64,000 nt of DNA, from the NCBI RefSeq assembly GCF_900101455.1, contig NZ_FMZJ01000008.1, positions 1 to 64,000 of the forward strand, read 5' to 3'. This DNA is from Sphingomonas sp. YR710 (GTDB lineage Bacteria > Pseudomonadota > Alphaproteobacteria > Sphingomonadales > Sphingomonadaceae). Position 1 is the first letter of the stretch. Each line of letters starts with the position of its first letter. Shown here piece by piece: positions 17,005 through 25,055 of the stretch. The notes beneath the pieces are model-generated. The model was not told where the DNA came from, did no database searches, and saw only the letters and a program-made list of their open reading frames with translations. The translations under genes were made by a program, and so were the position numbers.

Positions 17005-17436
17005 ATGGACGCGGGCGAATCCAAATCGGAACCCTGGACGGTGCGGTGCGATGGTGCCGATGCTGTTCGGGGCGCGGTGACGCTTGCCCGTGATTTTGGC
17101 GCACATCATGGGTTGGCGGCCATCGCTGCGGCAAGGCTGGCAATCGTGATCGAAGAAATTGTGACCAATGCCATTGAACATGGACGGGTTGCTGCCGGCG
17201 ATCAGGTGGATCTCAGCCTCGCGCTCCAAAGCGGCGGCGTACGTGTCGTTTTTGTGGAACCCGGTCTGCCGTTCGATCCGCGACAGGCAACTCCCGCCAC
17301 GCCCGTACATGAGCAAAGAGGCGGTGGAGCCGGCTTGGACCTGGTGAAACACTGGACCAGGGTTGTCGATTACAGGACAGTCGATGGCATTAATCGGCTT
17401 GAATTGATTCTGCCGTGCAATGGCGACGCGGACTGA
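17005..17436 (+). CDS. RsbW-like ATP-binding anti-sigma/serine kinase
   Basis: A 143-residue GHKL ATPase of the HATPase_c_2 type. The N box EEIVTNAIEHGRVAAGD, the acidic GLPFDPRQ turn in place of the canonical DxGxG, and the late GGAGLDLVKHW are visible. Such proteins phosphorylate STAS antagonists and sequester sigma factors or other partners. It is on the other side of the FecR/OmpA pair from the STAS and phosphatase genes, completing a RsbU-RsbV-RsbW set. No sigma factor gene is adjacent, so its output target is open. A strong terminator follows at 17445. Confidence 0.87.
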   Translation: MDAGESKSEPWTVRCDGADAVRGAVTLARDFGAHHGLAAIAAARLAIVIEEIVTNAIEHGRVAAGDQVDLSLALQSGGVRVVFVEPGLPFDPRQATPATPVHEQRGGGAGLDLVKHWTRVVDYRTVDGINRLELILPCNGDAD

Positions 17437-17444
17437 ATGGCAAA

Positions 17445-17474
17445 GGCCGCCATCTTCCGGAGCAGATGGCGGCC
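17445..17474. terminator. Hairpin between convergent RsbW-like and glycine-zipper genes
   Basis: Perfect 11-bp stem ggccgccatct (17445-17455) and agatggcggcc (17464-17474) with an 8-base loop. It sits 8 bp after the RsbW-like stop and 34 bp from the end of the convergent gene, so it may serve both directions. T-runs are poor on both sides, as is common in GC-rich genomes. Confidence 0.65.
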
Positions 17475-17508
17475 TCCTCCCCGATACGCCACGCGGGGAT
17501 CTTCTATC

Positions 17509-17853
17509 TCAGCAGTTACGATCTATAGCGCGACCGGCGAGGGCGCCCAGCCCAGCCCCGACGATGGCGCCGCCGGTGCCGTCGCGATTGTTGTGGCGGC
17601 CGTTGCCGATGTCATTGCCTAGCAACCCGCCGGCGATAGCCCCGATAATCGTGCCGGCAGTCCCATCGCTGCGGCACCGTCCATGGCGCCGTCGAGCCTC
17701 ATAATAGCCTCGGTCCCGGCCATCATAGCCACGTTCATAGCGCGGCGGCGGTTGGTCATGATCGCGATAGGGCCGCGCATCCGCGCCGCTGGGCGCGACG
17801 GCGAGCGCCAGGACGGCGATCAGGGCAACGGCAGGGAAAAGCATACGCAACAT
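17509..17853 (-). CDS. Glycine-zipper 2TM-like surface protein
   Basis: A 114-residue secreted protein. The signal peptide (MLRMLFPAVALIAVLALAVA) ends near APSGADA; a Tyr/Arg/Asp-rich linker (YERGYDGRDRGYYEARRR) follows; and the C-terminal part is a glycine zipper (GTAGTIIGAIAGGLLGNDIG, GGAIVGAGLGALAGRAID) ending in Cys. The family is common in envelope stress regulons and sits in the outer membrane or periplasm. ATG 17853 has AGGAG upstream; an earlier in-frame start at 17910 would bury the signal peptide. Confidence 0.87.
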   Translation of the reverse strand: MLRMLFPAVALIAVLALAVAPSGADARPYRDHDQPPPRYERGYDGRDRGYYEARRRHGRCRSDGTAGTIIGAIAGGLLGNDIGNGRHNNRDGTGGAIVGAGLGALAGRAIDRNC

Positions 17854-18035
17854 TACGGTCTCCTGCCGCCTTGAGGCGCCATTTGCCTGCGGCGCAGTTC
17901 GATGGCTCATGTGCCGATCGAGTTATGGCGTATGACACGATCAGGGTGAGCCGATGCTGAACGATGCTGTTGGCGGCCGTTCATATTGGCGATGCGGTTT
18001 TGCGCCTGCGGCAGTAGGGCGTTAGTAAGCCGGTC

Positions 18036-18995
18036 ATGAAAAGGGTTGCCCTCGCCATGCTGATCTGGGCGATCGCCGGATCATCCTCCCCTCCTGGGGA
18101 AACATCGACACCGGTCGTGGCGACGCCGATTCCATTGGATCCGGACGATGCCGCGCATGTCCGTTTCGGTGGTGTCAGATATCTGGGAGGGTGGCAGCTG
18201 GCGAGCGCCGAGCCGCGATTCGGCGGCTATTCGGCGCTGTCGGTCAGGGATGGCCAGTTCCTCGCTTTGGCCGATACCGGTGAATATCTCGAATTTCGCA
18301 TGACCGCGTCCGGCGAGATCGCGGCCGCGCACTTCGGCAGACTTCCCACCTTTCCCGGCGATGGGAAGAGCAAGACCGACCGCGATTCGGAATCGATGGC
18401 GAACGATCCCTCTACCGGCCAGATCTGGGTCGGCTTCGAGCAACATAATGTGATCTTCCGCTACGCTCCGAATTTCACCTCGATGCTGTCGCAACGGAGT
18501 CCGGCCGAGATGCGCGAGTGGCCGGCCAATTTCGGTCCTGAATCATTGGTTCGAATGTCAGACGGGCGGTTTGTTATACTGTCCGAGAACGCCGTGATGG
18601 CGGATGGAGTGAAGCAGGCGCTGCTTTTCCCGGGAGATCCCACCGATCCGCGAAACGTCCCAATCGCCTTTGGCTATCGGCCGCCGCCGGGCTATCTGGC
18701 GAGCGATGCCGCACAGTTGCCCGATGGCCGGCTGATCGTGCTCAATCGGCATTTCACAATGATGGACGGTTTCTGGGCAGCGTTGACGATCATCGATCCG
18801 CGCGCGATTCGGCCAGGCGTGATCGTGACGGGTGAACCGATCGCCGAGTTCCGCAGGCCGCTCAATATCGATAATATGGAGGGGATATCCGTCATTCGGG
18901 AAGGCGGGCGAACGATCGTGTGGATCATCTCCGACGATAATCAACTGCCGATCGAAAGGACTCTGCTGCTGAAATTCGCGCTCGAAAGCCACTGA
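18036..18995 (+). CDS. Phytase-like esterase domain protein, exported
   Basis: A 319-residue protein with an N-terminal hydrophobic export segment (MKRVALAMLIWAIAGSSS), followed by the beta-propeller of the 'esterase-like activity of phytase' family (PF13449): FGGYSALSVRDGQFLALADTG, DRDSESMANDPSTGQIWVGF, GPESLVRMSDGRFVILSE and the late NMEGISVIREGGRTIVWIIS, with paired acidic residues for Ca2+ or metal. It is a stand-alone gene, convergent with rpmB across a terminator. Actual substrate is unknown; phosphoesterase activity is a family guess. Confidence 0.85.
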   Translation: MKRVALAMLIWAIAGSSSPPGETSTPVVATPIPLDPDDAAHVRFGGVRYLGGWQLASAEPRFGGYSALSVRDGQFLALADTGEYLEFRMTASGEIAAAHFGRLPTFPGDGKSKTDRDSESMANDPSTGQIWVGFEQHNVIFRYAPNFTSMLSQRSPAEMREWPANFGPESLVRMSDGRFVILSENAVMADGVKQALLFPGDPTDPRNVPIAFGYRPPPGYLASDAAQLPDGRLIVLNRHFTMMDGFWAALTIIDPRAIRPGVIVTGEPIAEFRRPLNIDNMEGISVIREGGRTIVWIISDDNQLPIERTLLLKFALESH

Positions 18996-19012
18996 TTCGA
19001 CGCACAACGACA

Positions 19013-19045
19013 AGGCCGGGCATCGACGCGAATCGAGCCCGGCCT
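19013..19045. terminator. Bidirectional terminator between phytase-like gene and rpmB
   Basis: Arms aggccgggc (19013-19021) and gcccggcct (19037-19045) pair perfectly, extended inward by tcga/tcga around a bulged A. It lies in the 94-bp space between two convergent genes. Confidence 0.65.
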
Positions 19046-19089
19046 GATAATCTCGTCCGAATCAGCCCGCCGATCCGACAGGCCCGTAA

Positions 19090-19380
19090 TCAGGCCGCGA
19101 CTGGCTGCTTCTTGGCGATTTCGCGCTTCAGGCGGCGTGCGCGCAGCGACAGATCGGTGTCAGACGTCTTCAACAGCCAGTTGTCGAGCCCGCCAACATG
19201 CTCAACCGAGCGCAGGCCGTGGGTCGATACCTTGAGCTTCACGCCCTTGCCGAGCGAATCCGACAGAAGCGTTACGTTCTGCAGGTTCGGCAGAAAGGTC
19301 CGCTTGGTCTTGTTGTTGGCGTGGGAAACATTGTGTCCCGTCTGACGGCCCTTGCCGGTGAGTTCGCAGATACGCGACAT
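19090..19380 (-). CDS. rpmB: 50S ribosomal protein L28
   Basis: A 96-residue bL28 protein: [36 protein letters not shown], and [17 protein letters not shown]. This is the longer form usual in Alphaproteobacteria, and it lacks the Zn-binding Cys pairs of other L28 types. Single gene, no rpmG beside it. The 160 bp upstream is shared with a divergent small membrane-protein gene. Confidence 0.97.
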   Translation of the reverse strand: MSRICELTGKGRQTGHNVSHANNKTKRTFLPNLQNVTLLSDSLGKGVKLKVSTHGLRSVEHVGGLDNWLLKTSDTDLSLRARRLKREIAKKQPVAA

Positions 19381-19542
19381 CTTTATTCGTCCTGATATTC
19401 GGGTTGCCCGGAAAGTCGCGGCGGATAACCGTCATCCCGGGATACGTCAAGTCGTTCGGCGAAATCCGTCTGCCTGTAATATGCAACCGGAACAGCAACT
19501 GCACGTTGTCTGGGCTCCAGTAATTCAGCGCAGGAGCCTGAA

Positions 19543-19860
19543 ATGAGCACGGCAGACGAACAATATCGTGAAATTCCGGCGCGATCCAGCGGCATGAAGG
19601 TCGGCCTTCTGGTAGCCGTCATCGCGATTCTCGCGGTCATCGCCGCTTTCGCCTTTGGGCTGATAGATATCAATCAGACCAAACAGACGAAGTTGCCCGA
19701 GGTCAGCGTCCAGGGTGGTCAGGCTCCGGCGTTCGACGTTAACACGGCGAAGGTCGATGTCGGCACGAAGACGACCGACGTGACCGTGCCGAAAGTCGAG
19801 GTGGGAACCACCAAGACCGAAGTGAAATTACCGACGGTCGACGTTCAGAAGGCCAAATAA
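19543..19860 (+). CDS. Small membrane-anchored protein with repeated beta motif
   Basis: A 105-residue protein of unknown function. Residues 18-42 form a single membrane helix (GLLVAVIAILAVIAAFAFGL). The rest is a Lys/Val/Thr-rich tail with an imperfect repeat of the form KVDVGTKTTDVTVPKVEVG, then TKTEVKLPTVDV, suggesting a short beta solenoid or extended periplasmic strand. AGGAG lies 7 bp before the ATG. The YqaE/Pmp3 gene starts 24 bp downstream, so both small envelope proteins are likely co-transcribed. I recognise similar uncharacterised proteins in sphingomonads but no named family. Confidence 0.7.
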   Translation: MSTADEQYREIPARSSGMKVGLLVAVIAILAVIAAFAFGLIDINQTKQTKLPEVSVQGGQAPAFDVNTAKVDVGTKTTDVTVPKVEVGTTKTEVKLPTVDVQKAK

Positions 19861-19884
19861 GGTGCGCGGCAACAGGATGCGAAA

Positions 19885-20070
19885 ATGCCGTCGGTAAATC
19901 CCCTGACGCTGGTTGCCGCCATCCTGTTGCCACCCCTGGCGTTGTTCCTGACCCGAGGGATCACACCGGCATTCTGGCTGAGCATCGTGCTCACACTGAT
20001 AGGATATTTGCCAGGCATGATCTTCGGCCTCGCTGCGGTTTTCTTTCCGCGTCAGATACCGATTCGCTGA
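19885..20070 (+). CDS. YqaE/Pmp3 family membrane protein
   Basis: A 61-residue two-helix membrane protein: LVAAILLPPLALFLTRGITP followed by FWLSIVLTLIGYLPGMIFGL. The PPLA motif in the first helix and the GYLPG turn in the second are diagnostic of the UPF0057/Pmp3 family, which is stress-induced in several organisms and affects membrane potential. It follows a small membrane protein gene and precedes tadA by 40 bp; a hairpin at 20079-20102 separates it from tadA. Confidence 0.92.
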   Translation: MPSVNPLTLVAAILLPPLALFLTRGITPAFWLSIVLTLIGYLPGMIFGLAAVFFPRQIPIR

Positions 20071-20078
20071 CAGGCTCG

Positions 20079-20102
20079 CTTATCGTCGTGGACGGCGATA
20101 AG
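20079..20102 (+). terminator. Weak hairpin between YqaE and tadA
   Basis: Arms cttatcgtcg and cggcgataag pair over 10 bp with one mismatch around a tgga loop, 8 bp after the YqaE stop. No T-run follows; instead agggggc, the tadA ribosome binding site, is adjacent, so it could limit tadA translation rather than terminate. Confidence 0.35.
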
Positions 20103-20110
20103 GGGGCTTC

Positions 20111-20587
20111 ATGCCTTTTCCGCTCCCTCCGCCGATGCGGCTTGCGCTCGATCTCGCGGCGGCCGCCGCTGATGGCGGGGAAGTCCCAGTGGGCGCAGTC
20201 ATCACCCGCGGCGATGTCGTTATCGCCCAAGCCGCCAATGCGATGTCGCGCGGATATGATCCGACGGCCCATGCGGAGATGCGTGCCATCCGTGAAGCCG
20301 CTGCCGCTCTGGGTTCGCAGCGCCTCGTCGATTGCGATCTCTGGGTCACGCTGGAGCCCTGCATGATGTGTGCGGGCGCCATATCGCATGCACGGCTGCG
20401 CCGGCTTTATTATGGCGCCGAAGATCCGAAGGGCGGCGCCGTGGCGCATGGCCCGCGGGTCTTTGCGCAGCCAACCTGCCATCACCGGCCGGATGTCTAT
20501 GGCGGAATAGGCGGGGCCGAAGCGGCCGGCCAGTTGCGGGCATTTTTCGCAACGCGGCGAGGTGCGGTGCCCCCCCATCATGCATAG
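20111..20587 (+). CDS. tadA: tRNA-specific adenosine deaminase
   Basis: Deaminates A34 of tRNA-Arg(ACG) to inosine. The 158-residue protein has the zinc site in AHAEMRAIREA (His plus catalytic Glu) and EPCMMCAGAISHARL (two Cys), plus PVGAVITRGD and YYGAEDPKGGAV. Length is typical. AGGGGG lies just upstream of the ATG. The CNNM/HlyC gene follows after 27 bp. Confidence 0.95.
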   Translation: MPFPLPPPMRLALDLAAAAADGGEVPVGAVITRGDVVIAQAANAMSRGYDPTAHAEMRAIREAAAALGSQRLVDCDLWVTLEPCMMCAGAISHARLRRLYYGAEDPKGGAVAHGPRVFAQPTCHHRPDVYGGIGGAEAAGQLRAFFATRRGAVPPHHA

Positions 20588-20614
20588 CTGTTGTGAAAAT
20601 CCGAAATTCGCGGC

Positions 20615-21958
20615 ATGAGCATGTCGAGCGCCATGCCGCACCCATCACCCATCACGCCCTTTCCCTGGATCGATCTTGCCATAATCGTGGCGCTGATCGC
20701 GCTTAACGGCGTCTTCGCCATGTCCGAACTGGCGATCGTATCCGCGCGCCGACCGCGGATGGAGGCGATGGCACGCGCCGGCCGGCGCGGTGCGCGAAAG
20801 GCGATCGAACTGGCATCGGACCCCGGCAAATTCCTGTCCACCGTCCAGATCGGCATCACGCTGATCGGTATCCTTGCCGGTGCGTTTTCTGGAGCGAGTC
20901 TGGGTGATCCGGTCGGCCAACGGCTCGCCCTGCTGGGTGTGCCTGCGGCGCATGCGCTGGAGGTCGGCTTTGCCATCGTAATTGCAGTAACCACCTTCGT
21001 TTCGCTGATCGTCGGTGAACTGGTGCCGAAGCAGTTCGCGCTGCGATCGCCGGAGCCGATTGCCGCGACCATGGCGCCGGCGATGTTCTGGCTGTCGCGT
21101 GCGACGGCGCCGATCGTGTGGCTGCTCGATCATACCAGCAAATCGTTCTTCCGTTTGCTGGGGCTCACCCGCGAGTCCGAGCATCAGGTTACGGCGGAGG
21201 AACTTCACCTCATCGTGGCGGAGGCATCGAGCGCGGGGATCATCGAGGAAAACGAACGCGCCATCATCTCCGGCGTGGTGCGGCTCGCCGACCGACCGGT
21301 GCGTGAGGTTATGACGCCGCGGACCGAAGTCGAGTGGATCGACATCACGGAGGACGACGAGTCCATTCGCGCCCGGATCGCCGAGATGCCGCATAGTCGC
21401 ATGCCGGTAGCCGAAGGTTCGGTCGACGAAATTATCGGCGTTGTTCATTCGCGTGATCTGGTTCGGATGCTGGTGGACGGCGGCGCGATCGATCTGCGCG
21501 CGATTATCCGCAAGGGTATCGTCATCCCCGATCATATGGATGCGATGGATGCGCTCAAGGAATTGCGGGAGGCCGAGGTTCCAGTCGCCTTCGTCCATGA
21601 CGAATATGGGCATTTCGAAGGGCTGGTCTCTCCCGCCAATATGCTGGCGGCGATCGCCGGCGAATTTGCATCGGATCAGGACGAGGATACCGATCCGCCG
21701 CTTGTCGAGCGTTCCGATGGCAGCTGGCTGATATCGGGATCTCTGGCCGCCGATGCGCTGGCCGACAGGCTCGGCATCAGCCTGCCCGATGACCGCGATT
21801 TTGCGACCGCGGCCGGCTTTGCGCTGTGGCGGCTCAAGCATCTTCCGACCACGGGCGAGGCATTCGAGCATCGCGGATGGCGATTCGAGATCGTCGATAT
21901 GGATGGCCGGCGCATCGATAAGCTCCTGGCCAGTGCAGTTGCGGCGGGGACCCGTTGA
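20615..21958 (+). CDS. CNNM/HlyC-CorC family protein with CBS pair
   Basis: A 447-residue membrane protein. Residues about 15-200 form the DUF21 (CNNM) transmembrane domain (ALNGVFAMSELAIVSARRPR, STVQIGITLIGILAGAFSGA, LIVGELVPKQFALRSPE). Two CBS domains follow (VREVMTPRTEVEWID, VHSRDLVRMLV, VAFVHDEYGHFEGLVSPANM), and the C-terminal CorC_HlyC domain (SWLISGSLAADALADRLG) ends it. Relatives export or handle Mg2+ and Co2+; the older 'hemolysin' name is misleading. It may be co-transcribed with tadA. Confidence 0.92.
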   Translation: MSMSSAMPHPSPITPFPWIDLAIIVALIALNGVFAMSELAIVSARRPRMEAMARAGRRGARKAIELASDPGKFLSTVQIGITLIGILAGAFSGASLGDPVGQRLALLGVPAAHALEVGFAIVIAVTTFVSLIVGELVPKQFALRSPEPIAATMAPAMFWLSRATAPIVWLLDHTSKSFFRLLGLTRESEHQVTAEELHLIVAEASSAGIIEENERAIISGVVRLADRPVREVMTPRTEVEWIDITEDDESIRARIAEMPHSRMPVAEGSVDEIIGVVHSRDLVRMLVDGGAIDLRAIIRKGIVIPDHMDAMDALKELREAEVPVAFVHDEYGHFEGLVSPANMLAAIAGEFASDQDEDTDPPLVERSDGSWLISGSLAADALADRLGISLPDDRDFATAAGFALWRLKHLPTTGEAFEHRGWRFEIVDMDGRRIDKLLASAVAAGTR

Positions 21959-22150
21959 ACGCCGTTTGACGGCCTGTTGACGGAGCGCAGGCCGGGTTGC
22001 GTCCATGAAAGGCCCAAAATTCGCGTCAAAAGCGACGATCGGCGAGCTTTTCGGGCAGTTTCCGATTGCCCCGCCCGAAAACGCCGAGCACAAGGGCGCC
22101 TTGCCGCGAACCAGGCGGCATACAGGTATCAAGAGACATCAGGAGTGAAC

Positions 22151-22426
22151 ATGAACACTGCCGACATCGCTGGCGTCGTCGCCGCGGAACAGGGCCTCGA
22201 TAAGGCCGCCGCCAAGCGCGTGATCGACGCGACGCTGAAAGCCATCACCGACGCCGCTATCAAGGGTGAGGAAGTCTCGCTTCCGGGCTTTGGCAAGTTC
22301 AAGGTGCAGGATCGCCCGGCACGCGAAGGCCGCAACCCGGCAACGGGCGCGACGCTCACCATCGCGGCGTCACGCAAGGTTTCCTTCACGCCCGCAAAGG
22401 CGCTGAAGGATTCGCTTAACGGCTGA
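22151..22426 (+). CDS. hup: HU family nucleoid protein
   Basis: A 91-residue HU-beta type DNA-bending protein: NTADIAGVVAAEQGLDKAAA at the N-terminus, then EVSLPGFGKFKVQDRPAREG RNPATGATLTI with the DNA-binding beta arm and Pro tip, and KVSFTPAKALKDSLNG at the end. The ATG at 22151 has AGGAG 5 bp upstream. It is monocistronic, preceded by a 192-bp non-coding leader and followed by a clear terminator. Confidence 0.97.
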   Translation: MNTADIAGVVAAEQGLDKAAAKRVIDATLKAITDAAIKGEEVSLPGFGKFKVQDRPAREGRNPATGATLTIAASRKVSFTPAKALKDSLNG

Positions 22427-22468
22427 TCCGACCGGCGGCGTCGCCGTCGTACCAGCGTGTAAATCGGG

Positions 22469-22497
22469 AAACGGGGTCGGCATTGCCGGCCCCGTTT
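22469..22497 (+). terminator. Rho-independent terminator of the HU gene
   Basis: aaacggggtcggc (22469-22481) pairs with gccggccccgttt (22485-22497), 13 bp with one G-T type mismatch and a 3-base loop, followed by a short T-rich tail (ttttccttt). It is the most canonical terminator in the window. Confidence 0.85.
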
Positions 22498-22583
22498 TCC
22501 TTTGCGCTGTCGCGGGCGAGTGCCGAACCAACGAAAGTCAGACGGAAACCCTGGCCGTTGTGCGCGCAGGGATTGTGACGGGG

Positions 22584-22685
22584 ATGCTGCTGGCGTTGAT
22601 GACGCTTGCGCTGATCGTATCCTCGATCTCGATCGCCCGCGTACGGGCGCAATTCTGGTTTCACAACAGCCGGCGATCGATCTGA
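22584..22685 (+). CDS. Possible 33-residue membrane peptide
   Basis: Between the HU terminator and tRNA-Ala lies a short frame, ATG 22584 (or GTG 22575) to TGA 22685, encoding a hydrophobic helix (LLALMTLALIVSSISIARVR) followed by a basic, aromatic tail (AQFWFHNSRRSI). The composition is that of a real single-pass peptide, but the ribosome binding site is weak and no family is known. Otherwise the stretch 22498-22746 shows nothing else. Confidence 0.3.
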   Translation: MLLALMTLALIVSSISIARVRAQFWFHNSRRSI

Positions 22686-22746
22686 AGGTGAGCCTGAGAT
22701 AGCGGCTGGAGGCGTGATGGGATCACGGAACATCATCGGCGGGAGC

Positions 22747-22822
22747 TGGTGGAGCTGAGGGGAATCGAACCCCTGACCTCTGCAGTGCGATTGCAGCGCT
22801 CTCCCATCTGAGCTACAGCCCC
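22747..22822 (-). tRNA. tRNA-Ala (anticodon CGC)
   Basis: Minus-strand cloverleaf: acceptor GGGGCTG with CAGCTCC, D arm GCTC/GAGC, anticodon arm CTGCA-ATCGCAC-TGCAG giving anticodon CGC, T loop TTCGATT and encoded CCA at 22747-22749. It reads Ala GCG codons, frequent in this GC-rich genome. The 276 bp from here to the patatin gene hold no supported gene. Confidence 0.96.
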
Positions 22823-23098
22823 GCACCCGCCGGGCGCTTCCTCTAGCGGCAGCGGCGGCGCGATGCAACAGCGCAGGTGCCGCGCGCAGGATTTCGTCGT
22901 CGATGAGAAGGGCGGTTGGCGACCCTCATACGGCAGGCTGCAATCAAACGCGGACGGCCCACCGGCCGCGTGCTTCGGCGGAAGAGGGCGCGAGCGGAGA
23001 GGCGCGAGGCATCGAGGCGGCAGGCATTCTTTTTTACTGGAACTTTGGCGCGATCGGGCGTTTGATGCGGTGCACAACGGATCGGAAAATTTTCTGCG

Positions 23099-24235
23099 AT
23101 GGCCGACGCAAACCCGCACAAACGCGCCGCGACCGGCATGCCGCTGCCCGACCAGGTGGCACTGGTGCTTCAGGGGGGCGGAGCACTCGGCGCTTTCCAG
23201 GTTGGTGTCTTCGAAGCGCTCGATGAAGCTCGTATCGAAATAGACTGGGTCGCCGGCATCTCGATCGGCGCCGTCAACGCCGCGATCATTGCCGGCAATC
23301 CGTGCGAGCGGCGGACCGAACGGCTGCATGCCTTCTGGAAGAAGGTGACCAGCGCGCTGCCGGCCTTCCCGTTCTGGAGCGGCGATTTCGGCCGCGAGGT
23401 GCTGCACGAGATGTCGGCGGCGACGGTGGCGATGGGCGGGGTCCCCGGCTTCTTCCGGCCGCGACTGCTATCGCCCTTCTTCGCGCCGGCGGGCAGCATC
23501 GATGCGATGAGCTTCTACGACAGCTCGCCGTTGATCGAGACGCTTGACGCGCTTGTCGACTGGGATCTGCTCAATGACGGGCCGATGCGGCTGTCGGTGG
23601 GGGCGGTCGAACTCGAAAGCGGCAATTTCCGCTATTTCGATAATCGCATCGATCGTATCGATGCGCGTCATATCATGGCCTCGGGCGCATTGCCGCCGGG
23701 GCTGCCGCCGATCGAGATCGAGGGGAAGTTGTGGTGGGATGGCGGCCTCGTCTCAAACACGCCGCTGGCCCATGTCGTCGACAATCAGGATGCCGACCTG
23801 CTGGTGTTCCAGGTCGATCTGTTCTCGGCATCGCAGGAACTGCCGCGCACGATCATGGACGTGGCCTCGCGTGAGAAGGAAATTCGTTTCTCGAGCCGCA
23901 CACGCCAGATTTCGGATCAGCTCGTGCGCGTGCGCCGCGAGCATCAGGCTGTGCGCCGGCTGCTCGACAAGCTGCCACAGGATATGGCCAATGATCCGGA
24001 CGTTATCGCGCTGGCGGCGATGACGCGCGAAAATTCGGTCAACGTCGTCCAGCTCATCTACCGTGCCAATGCCTGGGAGGGCGGATCGCGCGACTATGAA
24101 TTTTCGACGCGGACGATGCAGGAGCATATCGAGGCGGGGCGGCGCGCCATCGCCGAGACCATGACCCACTCCGAACTGCTGGCCCGCAACATTTATGATG
24201 GCGAGACCGCCGCGTTTGACCTCACCGCACGCTGA
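23099..24235 (+). CDS. Patatin-like phospholipase with C-terminal DUF3734
   Basis: A 378-residue serine acyl hydrolase. The oxyanion motif VLQGGGALGAFQVGVFEAL, the nucleophile in GISIGAVNAAIIAGNP (G-x-S-x-G), and the catalytic Asp in WWDGGLVSNTPLAHVVD are present. The C-terminal about 100 residues (IRFSSRTRQISDQLVRVRRE, YDGETAAFDL) match the DUF3734 extension found in alphaproteobacterial members. 3-hydroxybutyrate dehydrogenase follows after 21 bp, a frequent pairing that suggests a role in polyhydroxybutyrate or lipid turnover. Confidence 0.93.
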   Translation: MADANPHKRAATGMPLPDQVALVLQGGGALGAFQVGVFEALDEARIEIDWVAGISIGAVNAAIIAGNPCERRTERLHAFWKKVTSALPAFPFWSGDFGREVLHEMSAATVAMGGVPGFFRPRLLSPFFAPAGSIDAMSFYDSSPLIETLDALVDWDLLNDGPMRLSVGAVELESGNFRYFDNRIDRIDARHIMASGALPPGLPPIEIEGKLWWDGGLVSNTPLAHVVDNQDADLLVFQVDLFSASQELPRTIMDVASREKEIRFSSRTRQISDQLVRVRREHQAVRRLLDKLPQDMANDPDVIALAAMTRENSVNVVQLIYRANAWEGGSRDYEFSTRTMQEHIEAGRRAIAETMTHSELLARNIYDGETAAFDLTAR

Positions 24236-24256
24236 TGATTTGAATGGAGTATCTGC

Positions 24257-25042
24257 ATGTTTCTCAAGGGTAAGACGGCGCTCATCACCGGTTCCACCTC
24301 CGGCATCGGCCTGGCTTATGCCAAGGCTCTGGCCGCCGAAGGCGCGTCGATCATGATCAATGGTTTCGGTGACGTTGCCGATATCGAGAAGGAGCGGGCC
24401 GCGCTGGAGGCGGCGAGCGGAGCGCCCGCTTTCTATTCGCCGGCCGACATGAGCGACGCGGATGCGATCGCGGCGATGGTCAAGGCCTGCAACGATCAGA
24501 TGGGTGGGCCGGATATATTGATCAACAATGCCGGCATCCAGCATGTCGCACCGGTCGAGGATTTTCCGATCGACAAGTGGAACGCGATCATCGCTATCAA
24601 CCTGACGTCGGCCTTCCTCACGATCCGGGCCTCCGTGCCGATCATGAAGGCAAAAAAATGGGGCCGGATCATCAACACCGCCTCGGCGCATTCGCTGACC
24701 GCCTCGCCGTTCAAATCGGCTTATGTCACGGCGAAGCATGGCCTGGCCGGGCTGGCCAAGACGGTCGCCCTCGAAACCGCGACATTCGGCATCACCGTTA
24801 ACTGCATCAGCCCCGGCTATGTGTGGACGCCGCTCGTTGAAAAGCAGATCCCAGATACGATGAAGGCGCGCGGCATGACGCGCGAGCAGGTGATCAATGA
24901 TGTCCTGCTGGCCGGTCAACCGACCAAGCAATTCGCGACCGCCGAGGAAATCGCCGCCATGGCCCTATTCCTATGTCGCGATGAGGCCGCGCAGATCACG
25001 GGCGCCAACATTTCGATCGACGGCGGTTGGACGGCGCAATGA
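24257..25042 (+). CDS. bdhA: 3-hydroxybutyrate dehydrogenase
   Basis: NAD-dependent SDR that oxidises D-3-hydroxybutyrate to acetoacetate. The 261-residue sequence has TGSTSGIGLAYAKALAAEGA, NNAGIQHVAPVEDFP, the catalytic Ser-Tyr-Lys in ASAHSLTASPFKSAYVTAKH, and the clade-specific SPGYVWTPLVEKQIPD and FLCRDEAAQITGANISIDGG. Length is exact for the family. It sits between a patatin-like gene and a methyltransferase-like membrane protein with gaps of 21 and 13 bp. Confidence 0.94.
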   Translation: MFLKGKTALITGSTSGIGLAYAKALAAEGASIMINGFGDVADIEKERAALEAASGAPAFYSPADMSDADAIAAMVKACNDQMGGPDILINNAGIQHVAPVEDFPIDKWNAIIAINLTSAFLTIRASVPIMKAKKWGRIINTASAHSLTASPFKSAYVTAKHGLAGLAKTVALETATFGITVNCISPGYVWTPLVEKQIPDTMKARGMTREQVINDVLLAGQPTKQFATAEEIAAMALFLCRDEAAQITGANISIDGGWTAQ

Positions 25043-25055
25043 TCTGGACGCGGCG

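Noticed and set aside
20645-22132. Long 495-codon minus-strand frame
   Set aside because: Antisense to the well supported CNNM/HlyC gene, low-complexity His/Arg composition.
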